Assembly: GCA_029582265.1 (NCBI GenBank)
Contig: CM055816.1
Span: 36,454,220 to 36,518,219 of the forward strand
DNA from: Zoroaster sp. YZ-2022
Lineage: Eukaryota > Echinodermata > Asteroidea > Forcipulatida > Zoroasteridae
Length of the DNA stretch: 64,000 bases
Reading direction: 5' to 3'
Shown: one piece after another, positions 1 through 12,817 of the stretch
How the letters are laid out: every line of letters starts with the position of its first letter
How positions within the stretch are numbered: position 1 is the stretch's first letter
Notes under the pieces: model-generated
Seen by the model: only the letters and a program-made list of their open reading frames with translations
Told to the model about the DNA's origin: nothing
The model's database searches: none
Position numbers and translations under genes: made by a program

Positions 1-190
1 NNNNNNNNNNNNNNNNNNNNNNNNNNNNNNNNNNNNNNNNNNNNNNNNNNNNNNNNNNNNNNNNNNNNNNNNNNNNNNNNNNNNNNNNNNNNNNNNNNNN
101 NNNNNNNNNNNNNNNNNNNNNNNNNNNNNNNNNNNNNNNNNNNNNNNNNNNNNNNNNNNNNNNNNNNNNNNNNNNNNNNNNNNNNNNNNN
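1..190. other. Assembly gap (N run)
   Basis: All bases are N. The true gap length cannot be judged. Confidence 0.99.
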
Positions 191-960
191 ATTTTTGTTT
201 TGAAAGAACCTGCTAGGTTCGGGAAACGTAAGACCATTAACTACTATTTTGCATTTTAGTACTACAGGTCCTTTAGGTTTGCAGTTTGGTAAACAGCTAA
301 TTCTCTATTTATCCATAATATCATGTCTTAGATATGGCTGATCAATCCAAAACGGTGTTAGGGATGTAAATGAAACAATATTTGATTATTAGTTAATTAA
401 TTCTATTATCACTTTCCTGTCAAGCAAAACAAATGTCTGTTTTTGCTATGAACGTCAAAGTCTTGAAGATGACTGTCGTATAATTTCTTAAATACCACCC
501 CCAAAATAATCTTATTATTTGGTATGCACATTCATTCAAAGCGCTACGGAATGTAGCAAGGCCTACAGGGAAAGATTTTTACAAAATAGATGCCTTTTGT
601 TTTATACCCTCCCATGTCACACTCCTCCTATTACGGTATATTCCCAATGGTATGGACAGACCCAATTAGCCTATTACGTTTGTGCCGTGTGTCCCCACAC
701 CTGGTTCCTAGTTTTAATCCACATTCTATGTTTGAGATAGGAACTATTGGCAATTTAATTTCTAGTGACTTATAATCAAATACGTTAAAAGCAATAGGCC
801 TATGTATTTTATTAAAATTAGTAGTGTTTCCAAACTGAGATTAAATTAATACGTTAGAATGAAAACGAAGTTCGTTTTTTTCCACTAATTCTGAATAGCT
901 TTGTAACTATTCTCGTTCAGATGCATATTCCGTTCTTTTGTATATAACACATTTATTGTG
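191..960. other. AT-rich non-coding stretch
   Basis: Only short open frames (under 75 codons) without domain-like composition or convincing splice signals. No repeat structure was recognised. It is treated as intergenic or intronic. Confidence 0.5.
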
Positions 961-974
961 GAAGATTGGTTTAC

Positions 975-1110
975 ATCACCAGCTTTACACCAACAACTTA
1001 GGTGTTATAAACTACCGGTGTACACCAGTGGTGTATAATATTGGGCAACTCACTCCAATATAAAACACCATGGAAGAATAAAGTTGACATCATTGGTGTC
1101 ATTTGATGAA
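975..1110. mobile_element. Degenerate MITE copy, GGTGTT-rich family
   Basis: Shares a long block with the element at 39154-39281: GGTGTTATAAACTAC, GGGCAACTC or AGGCAACTC, and AACACCATGGAAGAATAAAG, followed by a GTTGACA block. The terminal CACTGCAAAAA motif of the other copy is not visible, so this copy is truncated or decayed. No target duplication was found. Confidence 0.5.
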
Positions 1111-1934
1111 CAAAACGTAATCACGTGGGGTGTATTTATGAACGGGTGGTGTGGACTGGCTTATCAAAATAGAACAGTATGCCAGCTGTTCACCAGGTGT
1201 TTTGTGCGACACGTGACATGGATTTCAACCAATCAGGGTGGCGAAGATTGGCATCACCAGCGGCGTAGCAACAGGTTGGGGGGGGAGGGGAGGGGCTTGG
1301 GGGCCTGGGGAACATCCCCCACAAATTACTGTTTTAACAGTATTTTCTCGAAATGAATTCATAGTAGGTGCATAAACGTACGTTATACATTCATAGAGGG
1401 AAATTAATTCTGTTAAACCAAGCTTACAATACTTTTCAGCAGTTTCTCGTTTCAAAGTGTTGTTTTTCTTCCTCTAAAAAGGAAATTATGAATGTTCAAA
1501 TGAAAACAAATTTCAGAAAATGCCGGCTACATTGCGGAAACACGGGCTACACATATTTAATGTAAAAATAACTCAAGTCACATTAACAGTTTTGTTTGAT
1601 CTAGAATGTAGATTCTTTAACTCTTGTTTGTTTAAATAGAGAATTAACTGTTGCAAAACTGGGCACTTACCAACCTAAAAGGACACATGTAGTATCAATG
1701 CAAAATAAATGTTACTGGTCGATTTGGAATCCTAGCAGGTTCTTTTTCAAAGGCAAAATTGTTTATTTATTTTTGTTTGTCCGTATGTATATTTACCTAA
1801 TTGCTTAACTGATACTTTTTTTAATTTATTTGTGTGCACGTTAATTATTTCTCTTTGTTTAATTATTTCCCGTTATTTTCCTTTTTTCTTTCTTTGTCTC
1901 TTCGTTCTTCGTTTTCATTATACTTGTTTTTAGG

Positions 1935-2310
1935 TGTTCGAGCTACAGCGCGAAACACCTATTGTTATTGTTCGGTTTTTTTTTTTTTTTTGGTGTTCGA
2001 GCTACAGCGCGAAACAACTATTGTTATTGTTCGGTTTTTTAGGGGTTTCGGGTATGCAACCTGAAACACCTATTATTGTTTTTGTTCGGTTTTTTTTTTT
2101 CTTCTCCTTCTTCTTCTTGCTTCCTCTGGATAGACTGTCTACAAAAAACACATACTTGCAAACTTCACATGAACTTCAAACTTGGCATATACTTAGAAAC
2201 TTAACACGTAGATGAAACATAATTTGTGACGTCATGATTAGGTCATCAGATATCTAATTACGATAATTTAAAGTTTAATCATTAAAAAATCATATCGAGG
2301 GATCTGAAAA
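1935..2310 (+). repeat. Outlying copy of the compound-satellite spacer
   Basis: Two near-identical units of about 65 bp, beginning GGTGTTCGAGCTACAGCGCG and each ending in a T-run, are followed by a diverged third unit. Then comes a pyrimidine block (TTCTTCTTC) and the sequence that also occurs in the spacers at about 6.0, 7.5, 9.0 and 10.9 kb: ACACATACTTGCAAACTTCA, then GACGTCAT and TAGGTCATCAGAT. This is a detached copy of the satellite spacer, about 3.6 kb upstream of the main array. Confidence 0.7.
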
Positions 2311-2534
2311 ATCAATAAAATTACTGATTTAGACGGGGAAAAATATGTAGTTTATCATGAGTGTAAAGAGGTTGAAATATGTGACATTAGGGAACGAGGA
2401 TATGTTTGAGTTTGATATTTATTTGTACTGAAAACACGACATTTTTGTAAAAAAAAACACACTTTTCTTGAAAATGAACGTTGCAATATGTTACTTTCCA
2501 ACCACGTCCGCAATACTCAATCGACTGGCCGGGG

Positions 2535-2688
2535 CCCCATATAAACATCCGGCCGGTGGAACGGCAATGTCGCCCTCAATCTCAAGGGGCAGAAACAGAT
2601 TTACTCCAGAAATTGTATTTTAGCAAGAAATAAGAGTGTGAAACAACTCGATCAATCATCACTCCAAACCAACATAGTCATAAAAGGG
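2535..2688 (+). promoter_or_regulatory. Possible TATA promoter and non-coding first exon
   Basis: A TATAAA motif at about 2540 lies within a GC-rich island (GGCCGGGGCCCCATATAAAC) in otherwise AT-rich DNA. A good 5' splice site, AAAAGG|GTATGT, follows at about 2689. Between them the longest ATG frame has only about 18 codons. An acceptor at 3642 and a donor at 3891 could give a second exon. It could be the 5' UTR of the gene at 12.6-37.8 kb or a separate long non-coding RNA. This is inference from motifs only. Confidence 0.25.
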
Positions 2689-3384
2689 TATGTATCTTTG
2701 AATTTAATTGTTAAGAGGATTTCCTGTATTTATCTTCGTGTTTTTATACAAAGAAAAGCCATTTTTTTTTAAGCGTTGGGTTTGTCTGGTAGTGGTAACG
2801 TTAAACTTAATGTAGCTTCATTTGTGCCCGTTTAAATGTTTAACTTAATAACGTTAACGTTAGTTATAAATGTGAACATACACTGTACTTTTGGACAATA
2901 AACAACTCCCCTCTTTTCTAACAAAATATGAACAGATGTCACTAAAATGTATTTAGAAATAGAATGTAAATAAGGATAGGAAAAATTCAGTTTAGGTTAT
3001 GGCAATATTTTGTAATTTTAAATGTTTTTCTCCAAAAAATCTTCAGTTTGTGCGCAAAATTAACGTCAAGTAGTGATTGTTTACTGCACTTTCCCTTAAA
3101 TTTTTACCCTTCTTAGATACAAATCAACTTAATATACGGACAATTGTTTCACAGGAAAAATGCACAATATTCATGACACAATACCATGTACTTGTATAAG
3201 TTGTTAATGTTAAAAGTCCTGCTTCCTGGGGAGGCTCTCTCAGACATCTCTCACATGAAACTATGAAGACTGTACCAATTTCCTTAAATACCTTTCTCTT
3301 CTGATGCGAGTTTCTCATGCAACATTGCTTAAATTTATTACACATTGTCAAAGAATAATTGTGTGTGCAATTTTGACAACAACC

Positions 3385-3642
3385 AATGCCCTTTTCAATT
3401 TTAATGGTCCAAAATTATACACTATTTTCCCCATTCATATAAATTAGAACTTCTCTGAATTTTCAAATACTTTATTCTTGGGTCCATGTACTTGTAAAAC
3501 CCTTTCTACTATTTTGTACAGCATGTTCACTGTGATGTATTATTTTCCTCATTGACATAAATTAGAACTTCTCTGAAATTTCAAATACTACTTTATTTTT
3601 TGGTCCAATATGCTTATAAAACTTTCCTATTTATTTTTTACA
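3385..3642 (+). repeat. Tandem duplication of about 120 bp carrying a 3' splice site
   Basis: Two adjacent units share CATATAAATTAGAACTTCTC or a close variant, TTTCAAATACT, then a pyrimidine stretch ending in GTACAG|CATGTT (3520) or TTACAG|CATGTT (3642). Each unit therefore ends in a polypyrimidine-AG acceptor followed by the same CATGTTnACT start. Confidence 0.65.
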
Positions 3643-3890
3643 GCATGTTGACTCTGATGATGTATCGTGGCTAAACCAGACTAAGTTCCAGCCTGCTACA
3701 GCACCCGACATGGCGTTGACACCACATCCAAATGCAGTATCGTAACTGTTCAAGTCATCATCAATCTTCAGTTTGTAGTAGGCCTGCGATGGTATGGTTT
3801 AACGTCTTACGTTACACAGATGTCGATCATTTGAGAATCCGTGCAATAATTAATGGAAGTGGTCTTCATTACTTGGTTTTCGTTTGAAGG
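3643..3890 (+). ncRNA. Possible internal exon of an untranslated or short-coding transcript
   Basis: Bounded by the acceptor TTTTTTACAG and the donor TTTGAAG|GTATGT. Reading from its first base gives 33 sense codons before TAA, and no other frame is longer. A further acceptor (ATATTTCAG) lies at about 4584. No recognised domain. It may be part of a long non-coding RNA or a 5' UTR; this rests on splice motifs only. Confidence 0.2.
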
Positions 3891-5149
3891 TATGTAAACT
3901 TTCACATTTTTATAGATGTATGTTCGTTTTAGTATAATTTTTATAGATATTGATTACATAAAACCATGGATTAACGTTAAAAAACCTTAGTATTGGCAAT
4001 GGTATACATGTGCAGCGCCTAATTAAAACAGGTCAACTTTCATTGTGGTGCTCGTACTTTTACCAATTCACACTTATTTTGGTCAACTCAACCCGGAAAA
4101 AAATGTATTACTGAATGTTACTGGCATGCGTGAGTTTCGACATCGGTGGGAGCACCAAGCGTTGGTAAAAGTACAAAGATTAATTTAGCTACACTATAGT
4201 GTCTAGTTCACTCAATAATAGTAGTACTTATGTCCTGTCACCATGTGGTGATGGCTGCATTGCAGTTTAATACTTTATACTAACTAGCTTAATTAGTCTC
4301 ACTAAAGTAGAACTAGAAACAAATATCAACAATCCTTTATTGAGATAATGAACGGTCACATCATGAAGGAAGGAAGGCGTCACATGTGGTTCTATTCCGT
4401 TGTAAAACCTAACTTAAAGGCATTGTTCTGAAGGATCATTTTTTCTAGAAGTTACATCAATCCATCATCCTGATAATAATATAAGGGCATTCTAAGTTAT
4501 GTGTGTTTTGTTAGCATGACCCATTATTCTTCGTCCCTGTTTGAAACATTTAATATTGTTTTTACACGATTCGATTATATTTCAGATTTGAATCCAACGA
4601 TATCCATTTGTGCCTACTGCTACCAAGGTGTGTTAGAGTCTGTGTAACTTTTGTGATCAATGGCCAGCATTTGAAGTTTATCCATTCATCAAAGGAGTTG
4701 GCGTACTATTATTCAATTATTTTATATGGACTTTATCCTATCTGTGGCTTGATCTTGACCCTCAAGGAATTATTGTTTTTTCAGGACCTCAAAGACACAT
4801 CTAGGTCTTTTCTGAGGAATTTCTTTAACATGTTAGAACAAAAATAGTACTGAGGAATTCTTATTATTTTTTTTGACTGGACCCTAGAAACATCCTCACA
4901 AATGTACCATTATTAAAAGCAATATCTATTTTGGTGATCTGAAGTAAAAATGCGGGTTACTGTCCCCGACAGTGAATCACTTGTAACAGTTGGGCCATAT
5001 AAACATAAAGTAAACATACCCCCAATCTTACATTGCATGGGTGTGTCAGCCTTTGGAATACCCTACAGATCACCCAATTAAAGTTCCTATTTATTTGTAT
5101 GCTCTCATTAAGGATAGTACTGACCATCAATCCCATAAACACAATTGGT

Positions 5150-5375
5150 TAGGCACTGACAGTATCGCCACGATCAGAGCAGACTTTCTACAAAGCGGGC
5201 CATGGAATTGGTGTCCCTATAGTTTTCAAAAACCTAACATAGTGACTACAAATTACTGGCTCATTGGCCATACAGCAACAACGCCGAATATGACCTCATC
5301 ATGTGAGTATTATTTTCAGTCACTGAGTTAAAACAGAACTTGAACTCTGATTCCATGCCCTGTTGATCGTGAAGA
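5150..5375. mobile_element. Decayed TTAA-type MITE (GGGACAATATCGTCACGATC family)
   Basis: The left arm retains GTATCGCCACGATCAGAGC then GACTTTC, and GGCCATGGAAT. The right arm retains GATTCCATGCCCTGTTGATC. Both match the intact copy at 31015-31220. The outermost GGGACAAT bases and TTAA are no longer recognisable. Confidence 0.6.
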
Positions 5376-5799
5376 AGATGCCATGTCTTTAAACAAATTA
5401 ACTTTAACATTACTATTTATGAAAATGTATTTTCAACAGTTAATGACACATAAATCATATACATGTAAATCTATCAGAAGATCATATTTCAGTATTGTTT
5501 GTTTGTTTTTATTTTACAGTTATCCTTCAAATTACATTGTGCTGTCTCTTCCCTATAAGTATTGTTTTAAAAACGAACCAAAACATTTGTAAATATGGTA
5601 TAACACTTGATCGAATTTGTCATTGTATTGTACAAGAACTGCAATAATAATCACACCTCACCTCAGGGCCAAAATAGTGTAATGATAAAGCTGTGATGAT
5701 ACAGTATTTAAATTCCCACAACCTACAATTCGTAACAGCTCTGTTATTCGGCATCCAAAGGACAAATACACTAATATAAATACAGATCGTTAATTGTCC

Positions 5800-8700
5800 A
5801 AAAAATATTTACAATAAAGGTGACCCTAATTTGACCTTACTTCCTGTCCCAAAACCAGAAGTCAAAGTTTAATATTAAAATAATTTCTAAATTCAGTATT
5901 GTATTCAAATAAACTTCTCATGAGACTTCAACAGACTGATTAACATTTGACTTCTCCAACACTTGAATTGATGACGTAACCATGCATTTAACTTCAACAG
6001 ACACCCTTGTTTTTGTTGTGACAAAAACTTATATCTAGATTATTTTATTTTTCTTCTCCTTCTTCTTCTTCTTCTTTTCCGGATCGATTGTCTAGCCCAA
6101 AACATATACTTTGCAAACTTCACATGAACTTGAAACACTTTGGCACATACTAGAACATAAACACTGAGATGAAACATAATTTGTGACGTCATTATTAGGT
6201 CATCAGATACTTCAATTTCATCAATCATACTTTATTAGGTTGGGAAAACGTTTTGATTACGTTGCAAAATGAAAGACTACACGGCTTTTTCATACGCCTT
6301 TTAAAAAATTAAGCCTCTGTTGGTGAATGTAAATCAGCTCTGGTCGTGCTCATTATGTATGCGCGTAATTTGGTGAATGTAAAATCAGCTCTGGTCGATT
6401 TCCGTAAGTAATTATGCGCACGTAAAAATCATATCTCAACAACCACAACAGGTAAATTGACAGTTTTGCACCATTGTACAGATTGTTAATTGTCAAAATT
6501 ATTTACACAAAGAGTGACCCCACTTTTACCTTACTTCCTGTCCCAAACCCGAAGTCAAAGTTTAATGTTTGAAAAATCATATCTCCACAACCACAAGAGG
6601 TAAATTGACATTTTTGTATCATTGTATGAATTGTTAATTGTCAAAAATATTTACACAAAGGTGACCCCTAATTTGACCTTACTTCCTGTCCAAACCGGAA
6701 GTCAAAGTTTAATGTTTAAAAAATCATATCTCCACAATACCACAAGAGGTAAATTGACATTTTTGTATCATTTGTATGATTGTTAATTGTCCAAAAAATA
6801 TTTACACAAAAAGGTGACCCCATTGACCTTACATTTCCTGTCCCAAAACCCGGGAAGTCAAAGTTTAATATTTAAAAAAACATTCTCCAACAACCACAAC
6901 AGGTAAATTCAGTTTTGGCGCATACATTGTAACAGATTGTTAATTGTAATTGTCAAAAATATTTACACAAGGGTGATACCCCATTTGACCTTACTTCCTG
7001 TCCAAACCGAAGTCAAAGTTTAATATTAAAAAAAAATCATATCTCAACAACCACAAGAAGTAAATTAAAAAATGTTGTACCATTGTACCATTATTTTGGA
7101 TTAGATTAATTATTAAAAATATATTTATACCCCAATTTGACCTTACTTCCTGTCCAAACCCGAGTGAAAAGTTAATATGTTAAAAAAATCATATCTCAAC
7201 AACCACAAGAGGTAAATTCACAGTTTTTGCACCATTGTAACAGATAGTTAATTGTCAAAAGTATTTACAAAAAACACTTGACCCCACTTGGCCTTACTTC
7301 CTTAACTACTTCCTGTCCAAACCGGTGTTTAAGTTTAATATTAAAATAATTTCTAAATTCAGTATTGTATTGTATTCAAATAAACTTCTAGCGAGAACTT
7401 CCCAACAGGCTGGTAACATTTGACTTTCCAACACTTCAATTGATGGCGCGTAACTATTGCCTTCAACTGAACCCCAACCACCTTGTTTTTTGTTGTGACA
7501 TAAAACTTATATCTAGTTTTTTTTATTTTCTTCTCCTTCTTCTTCTTCAACTTCTTTTTCCGGATCGAATTGTCTACAAAAAAACACATACTTGCAGAGA
7601 AAGCTTCATATGAACTTGAAACTTGGCACATACTTAGAACATAACACGTAGATGAAACATAATTTGTGACGTCAAACGTTATTAGGTCATCAGATATCAA
7701 TTTAGACAATCATACTTTATTAGTTAAAACGCGTTTGATTACGTTTTCAAATGAAAGACTACACCTACTTTTCAACGCCAAAATTGCCGCCTGTTGGTGA
7801 ATGTAATCATCAGCTCTGAGTACGTTGCTCATATATGTATGCAATGCGCGTAATTTGGTGAATGTAAATCAGCTCTGGTGGGTGCTAATTATGTATGCTG
7901 CGTAAAATCATATCTCAACAGCCACATACCGGAGTAAATTGACCAGTTTTGCACCATTGTACGAGATTGTTAATTGTCAAAAATTATTACATACACAAAG
8001 TGACCCCTAATTTGGACCTTGCTTCCTGTCCAAACCGGAAGTCAAAGTTTAATAATGTTAAAAAATCATATCTCCACAACCACAAGAGGGTAAATTGAAA
8101 TTTTTGTATCATTGTATATAGATTGTTAATTGTCAAAAAAAATATTTGGTTACATAGGTGAAGGTGACTAATTTGATAGCATTTCCTGTCCAAACCGGAG
8201 TCAAAGTTTAATGTCTTAAAAAATCATATCTCCACAACCACAAGAGGTAAATTGACATTTTTTGTATCCATTGTATAGACGATTGTTAATTGTCAAAAAA
8301 TATGTTACAGGCAAGGTGACCCCAATTTGTTGCCTTACTTCCTGTCAAACCGAAGTCAAAGTTTAATATTTAACAAAATCATCTCTCCCAACAACCACAA
8401 GAGGTAAATGTGACGTTTTTGTACCATTGCACAGATCGTTAATTATCAAAAATATTTATATTTAAAAAGAAGGTTGACCCCAATTTTGACCTTACTTCCT
8501 GTCCAAACCGGAGTCAAAGTTTAAATATTTTCAAAAAATCATATCTCCAACAACCACCACAGAGGTAAATTCACAAATTTGGTACCCATTATACAGATAG
8601 ATTGGTGTCAAAAATATTTTATACCCCCTTTGACCTTACTTCCTGTCCCAAAACGGAGTGAAAAGTTTAATATTTAAAAAATCATATCTCTCACACAACC

Positions 8701-11700
8701 ACAGGAGGTAAAATTGACATTTTGTACCATTGTACATATTGTTAATTGTCAAAAGTATTTACACCAAAGGTGACCCCAATTTGACCCTTACTTCCTGTCA
8801 AACCCAAAGCAGGTCAAAGGATTTAATATTAAAAATAATTTCTAAATTCCAGTATTGTATTGTATTCAAATAAACTTCTCATGAACTTCAACAGAGCGTT
8901 AACATTTGACTTCTCCAACACTTGAATTTATGACGAACCATTTTAACTTCAACCCGAACACCTTGTTTTGTTATGACAAAACTTATATCCTAATTTTTTC
9001 TTTTTTCTTCTCCCTTCTTCTTCTTTTCGGATCGATTGTCTACAAAAAAACACATACTTGCAAACTTCATATGAACTTGAAACTTGCATACTTAGAACAT
9101 AACACGTAGATGAAACATAATTTTGTAACGTCATTATTAGGTCACATCAGATATCAATTTAGATCAATCGATTCTTTTATTAGTTAAACGTTTTGATTAC
9201 GTTGCAAATGAAAGATCATACGCGGCTTTTTTCAACGCTAAAAAAGTTAAGCCCTCTGTTGGTGAATGTAAATCAGCCTCTTAATTGGTGTATTTCAATT
9301 GTATGCACGTAATTTGGTGAATGTAAATCATCTCGTGCGTGCTTCTAATTATGTATGCACGTAAAATCATCAGTATCTCAACAACCACAACAGGTAAATT
9401 GACAGTTTTGCACCCATTGGTACAGATTGATTAATTGTCAAAAATATTTACACAAAAAGGTGACCCCTTTTAATTTGACCTTACTTCCTGTCCAAACCGG
9501 GAAGTCAAGTTTTAATGTTTAAAAAATCATATCTCCACAACCACAAGAGGTAAATTGGACATTTTTGTATCATTGTATAGATTGTTAATTGTCAAAAATA
9601 TTTACACAAAGGTGACCCCAATTGTGACCTTACTTCCTGTCCAAAACCCGAGTCAAAGTTTAATGTTTAAAAAATCATATCTCCCACAACCACAAAGAGA
9701 GTAAATTGACATTTTTTGCTTATCATTGTATAGATTGTTAATTGTCAAAATATTTACACAAAGGTGACCCCAATTTTACCCTTACTTGCTATGTCATTCA
9801 AAACCTGGAAGTCAAAGTTTAATGTTTAAAAATCATATCTCCACAACCATGCAAAGGGGGTAAATTGACATTTTTGTATCATTGTACAGATTGATTAATT
9901 GTCAAAAATATTTTACACAAAGGGTATTAATTGTCTTACTTCCTGTCCAAACCGGGAAGTCAAAGTTTAATGTTTTAACAAAAATCCATCTCCACAAACC
10001 ACAAGAGGTAAATTGACATTTTATTGTATCATTGTATAGATTGTTAATTGTCGAAAATATATTTAAGGCACAAAGGTGATCCCAATTTGAGCCTTACTTC
10101 CTGTCCCAAACCGGGAGTCAAAGTTTAATATTAAAAAAAATCATATCTCAACAACTATCAAGAGGTAAATTCACAATTTTTGTACCATTGCACAGAATCT
10201 CGTTAATTGTCAATAAATATTTACAACAAGTGACTAATCTGACCTTACCTACTTCCTGTCCAAACCGGAGGTCAAGAGTTTAATATTAAAAATCATATCT
10301 CCCAACAACCACAAGAGGTAAAATTGACATTTTTGTACCATTGTATAGACTTGTTAATTGTCGAAAAATATCTACTACAAAAAGGTGACCCAATTTGACC
10401 CATTACTTCCTGTCCAAACCCGGGAAGTCAAGTTTCATATTTAAAAAAAAATCATATCTCAACAACCAAAACAGGTAAATTCACAATTTTTATGCCATTG
10501 TACAGACCGTTAATTGTCAATAAAGATATTTACAAAAGATGACACCAATTTGACCCTTACTTCCTGTCCAAACCGGAAGTCAAGCATTTAATATTAAAAT
10601 CATCTCAACAACCACAAGAGTGTAATTCACAATTTTGTACCATTGTACAGATAAGCTAATTGTCGAAAATATATTTACAAAAAGTATTAATTTTTGACCT
10701 TACTTCCTGTCCAAACCGAAGTCAAAGTTTTAATATTTTCAAAAATCATCTCCAACAACCACAAGAGGTGTGTAAATTAAAAATTTTGCTCCATTAGCCT
10801 ACAGATCGTTAATTGTCACAAAATATTTAAACAAAGTTGACCCCAATTTGACCTTACATCCTCCCGAACACCTTGAGTTTGTGTCGAGACAAACTCTGAA
10901 TCTCTAGTTTTTTTTTCTTTTTCTTCTCCTTCTTCTTCTTCTTCTTCTTCTTCTTCTTTTCCGGATCGATTGTCTACAAAAAAACACATACTTGCAAACT
11001 TCATATGAACTTGAAACTTGGCACATACTACTTAGAACATATGCGTCAGATGAAACATAATTTGTGACGTCATTATTAGGTCATCAGATGTATCAATTTT
11101 GATCAAATCATACTTTATTAGTTAAAACGTTTTGATTACGTTTGCAAAATGATGAAGACTACCGCTTTTTCAGCGCTAAAAATCTATGCGCCCTCTGTTG
11201 GTGAATGTAAATCAGCTCTGGTGGTACTCATTTATGCTTATGCCGCGCTAATTTGGTGAATGTAAATCAGCTCTGGTGGTACTTTAATTATGTGGCGTAA
11301 TGCCGTAAAAATCATATCTCAACAACCACAACAGGTAAATTGACAGTTTTTGCACCATTGTAACTGAGATTGTTAATTGTCAAAATTATTTACACAAAGG
11401 TGACTTCCCAATTTGACCTTTACTTCCTGTCCAAACCGGAGTCAAAGTTTAATGTTTAAACAAAATCCCATATCTCCACAACCACAAGGTAAACAAATTG
11501 AAATTTTGTATCATTGTATAGATTGTTAATTTGATCAAAAATATTTACACAAGGTATTGACTAATTGACCTTACTTCCTGTCCAAACCGGAAGTCAAGTT
11601 TAATGTTTAAAAAAATCATATCTCCACAACCACAAGAGGTAAATTGAAATTTTTGTATCATTTGTATAGATTGTTAATTGTCAAAAATATTTACACAAAG

Positions 11701-12400
11701 GTGACCCCAATTTGACCTTACTTCCTGTCCCAAAACCGGAAATCAAAAGTTTAATGTTTAACACAAATCATATCTCCCACAACCACAAGAAGGAGCAATT
11801 GACATTTTTGTATCATTATGTATAGATTGTTAATTGTCGAAAAATATTTACACAAAAGGTGATCCCAATTGACCTGACCTTACTTCCTGTCCAAAAGGAA
11901 GTCAAAGGATTTAATATTTAAAAAATCATATCTCAACAACTACAAGAGGTAAATTCAACGATGGGTTTGTACCATTGCAGATCGTTGAAATTGTCAATAA
12001 ATAATGTTACAAAAAGGTGACCCCACAATTGACCTTACTTCCTGTCCAAACCGGAAGTCAAAGTTTAATATTAAAAATCATATCTCAACAACCACACAGA
12101 GAGTAAATTGACATTTTTGTACCATTGTATAGACTGTTAATTGTCGAGAAAATATCTACTGACAGCAGAATTTAGTTGACCTTACTTCCTGTCCAAACCG
12201 GAAGTCAAAGTTTAATATTTTTTAAAAATTCATATCTCAACAACCACAAGGGTAATTCACAATCTTTCCACTATTGTACAGATTGTTAATTGTCAAAAAT
12301 GTTTACAAAACATGACATGACCAATTTGACCTTTACTTACTGTCTAAACTTGAAGTCAAAGTTTAATATAACAAATAATGATGCAAAGTTTCTTTTAAAA
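5800..12400. repeat. Compound satellite: ~145-bp monomers plus ~480-bp spacers
   Basis: The monomer runs ATCATATCTCCACAACCACA, AGGTAAATTGACA, a CATTGTA block, TTAATTGTCAAAAATATTTA, AAAGGTGACCCCAATTTGAC, CTTACTTCCTGTCC, then GAAGTCAAAGTTTAAT. Monomers repeat about every 145 bp. Blocks of 6-10 monomers are separated by spacers at about 5930-6430, 7430-7910, 8880-9370 and 10860-11320. Each spacer has a pyrimidine tract, ACACATACTTGC, GACGTCAT, and a doubled GGTGAATGTAAATCAGCTCT. Tract-to-tract distances are about 1.47, 1.48 and 1.9 kb, so this is a higher-order repeat. Small insertions and deletions are unusually frequent. No open frame of note. Confidence 0.9.
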
Positions 12401-12540
12401 CATTCTGGCGATCGTCATCACTGCCCTGACAAAACTCGAACACCTATGTGTTTGTATTATCACAAACACTGCCATCTAGTTTTTTTTTGTATTGTTTTTT
12501 TTACCGTTTTCACTTTTCTCTATTCTCTGTTTTGTTTGAG
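12400..12540. repeat. Terminal partial spacer ending the compound satellite
   Basis: CGAACACCTATGTGTTTGTAT, a tetra-ACAAAC motif and TCTAGTTTTTTTT recall the start of the spacer (GAACACCTTGTTTTTG, then TCTAGTTTTT). No downstream spacer sequence follows. It marks the right edge of the array, just before the first supported exon. Confidence 0.5.
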
Positions 12541-12597
12541 AAATATAATTTTGTTATGTATTCTAAGTTACCTGGTTTGAATTCACGGTAGTCGCAG

Positions 12598-12817
12598 CAC
12601 ATATGTGTTTTCCTTGGACAAGAACCGGACCCCAGCGAGTTTGGGAAACTTCGCTGGGTGATACTCAACAAAAGCTTAAACAGAGATGTGAATGTACCAG
12701 TATCATGCCTGGTGGTCTCAACACTTACACACCACAGAGACTTTAAACCGTTCTATACTGATCATCCACTGTTTACTGACTATCAACCAGAGATTTACGA
12801 CTATTTCAACTGCACAG
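12598..12817 (+). CDS. First supported exon, unrecognised domain
   Basis: Open from the acceptor GTCGCAG (or the AG at 12590) to the donor GCACAG|GTGTGA. It encodes about 73 residues including PDPSEFGKLRWVILNKSLN and ending DYFNCT. It ends in phase 1, and the next exon (EGF 1) begins in the matching phase, giving FNCTDC. I do not recognise the domain. The composition (two Cys, many aromatics, one N-x-S/T site near each end) fits an extracellular protein. It follows directly after the satellite. The upstream boundary could be a different AG. Confidence 0.5.

Noticed and set aside
7359..7709. 116-codon minus-strand frame with lysine-rich stretch
   Set aside because: Falls in the satellite spacer; the lysine run is the complement of the pyrimidine tract.
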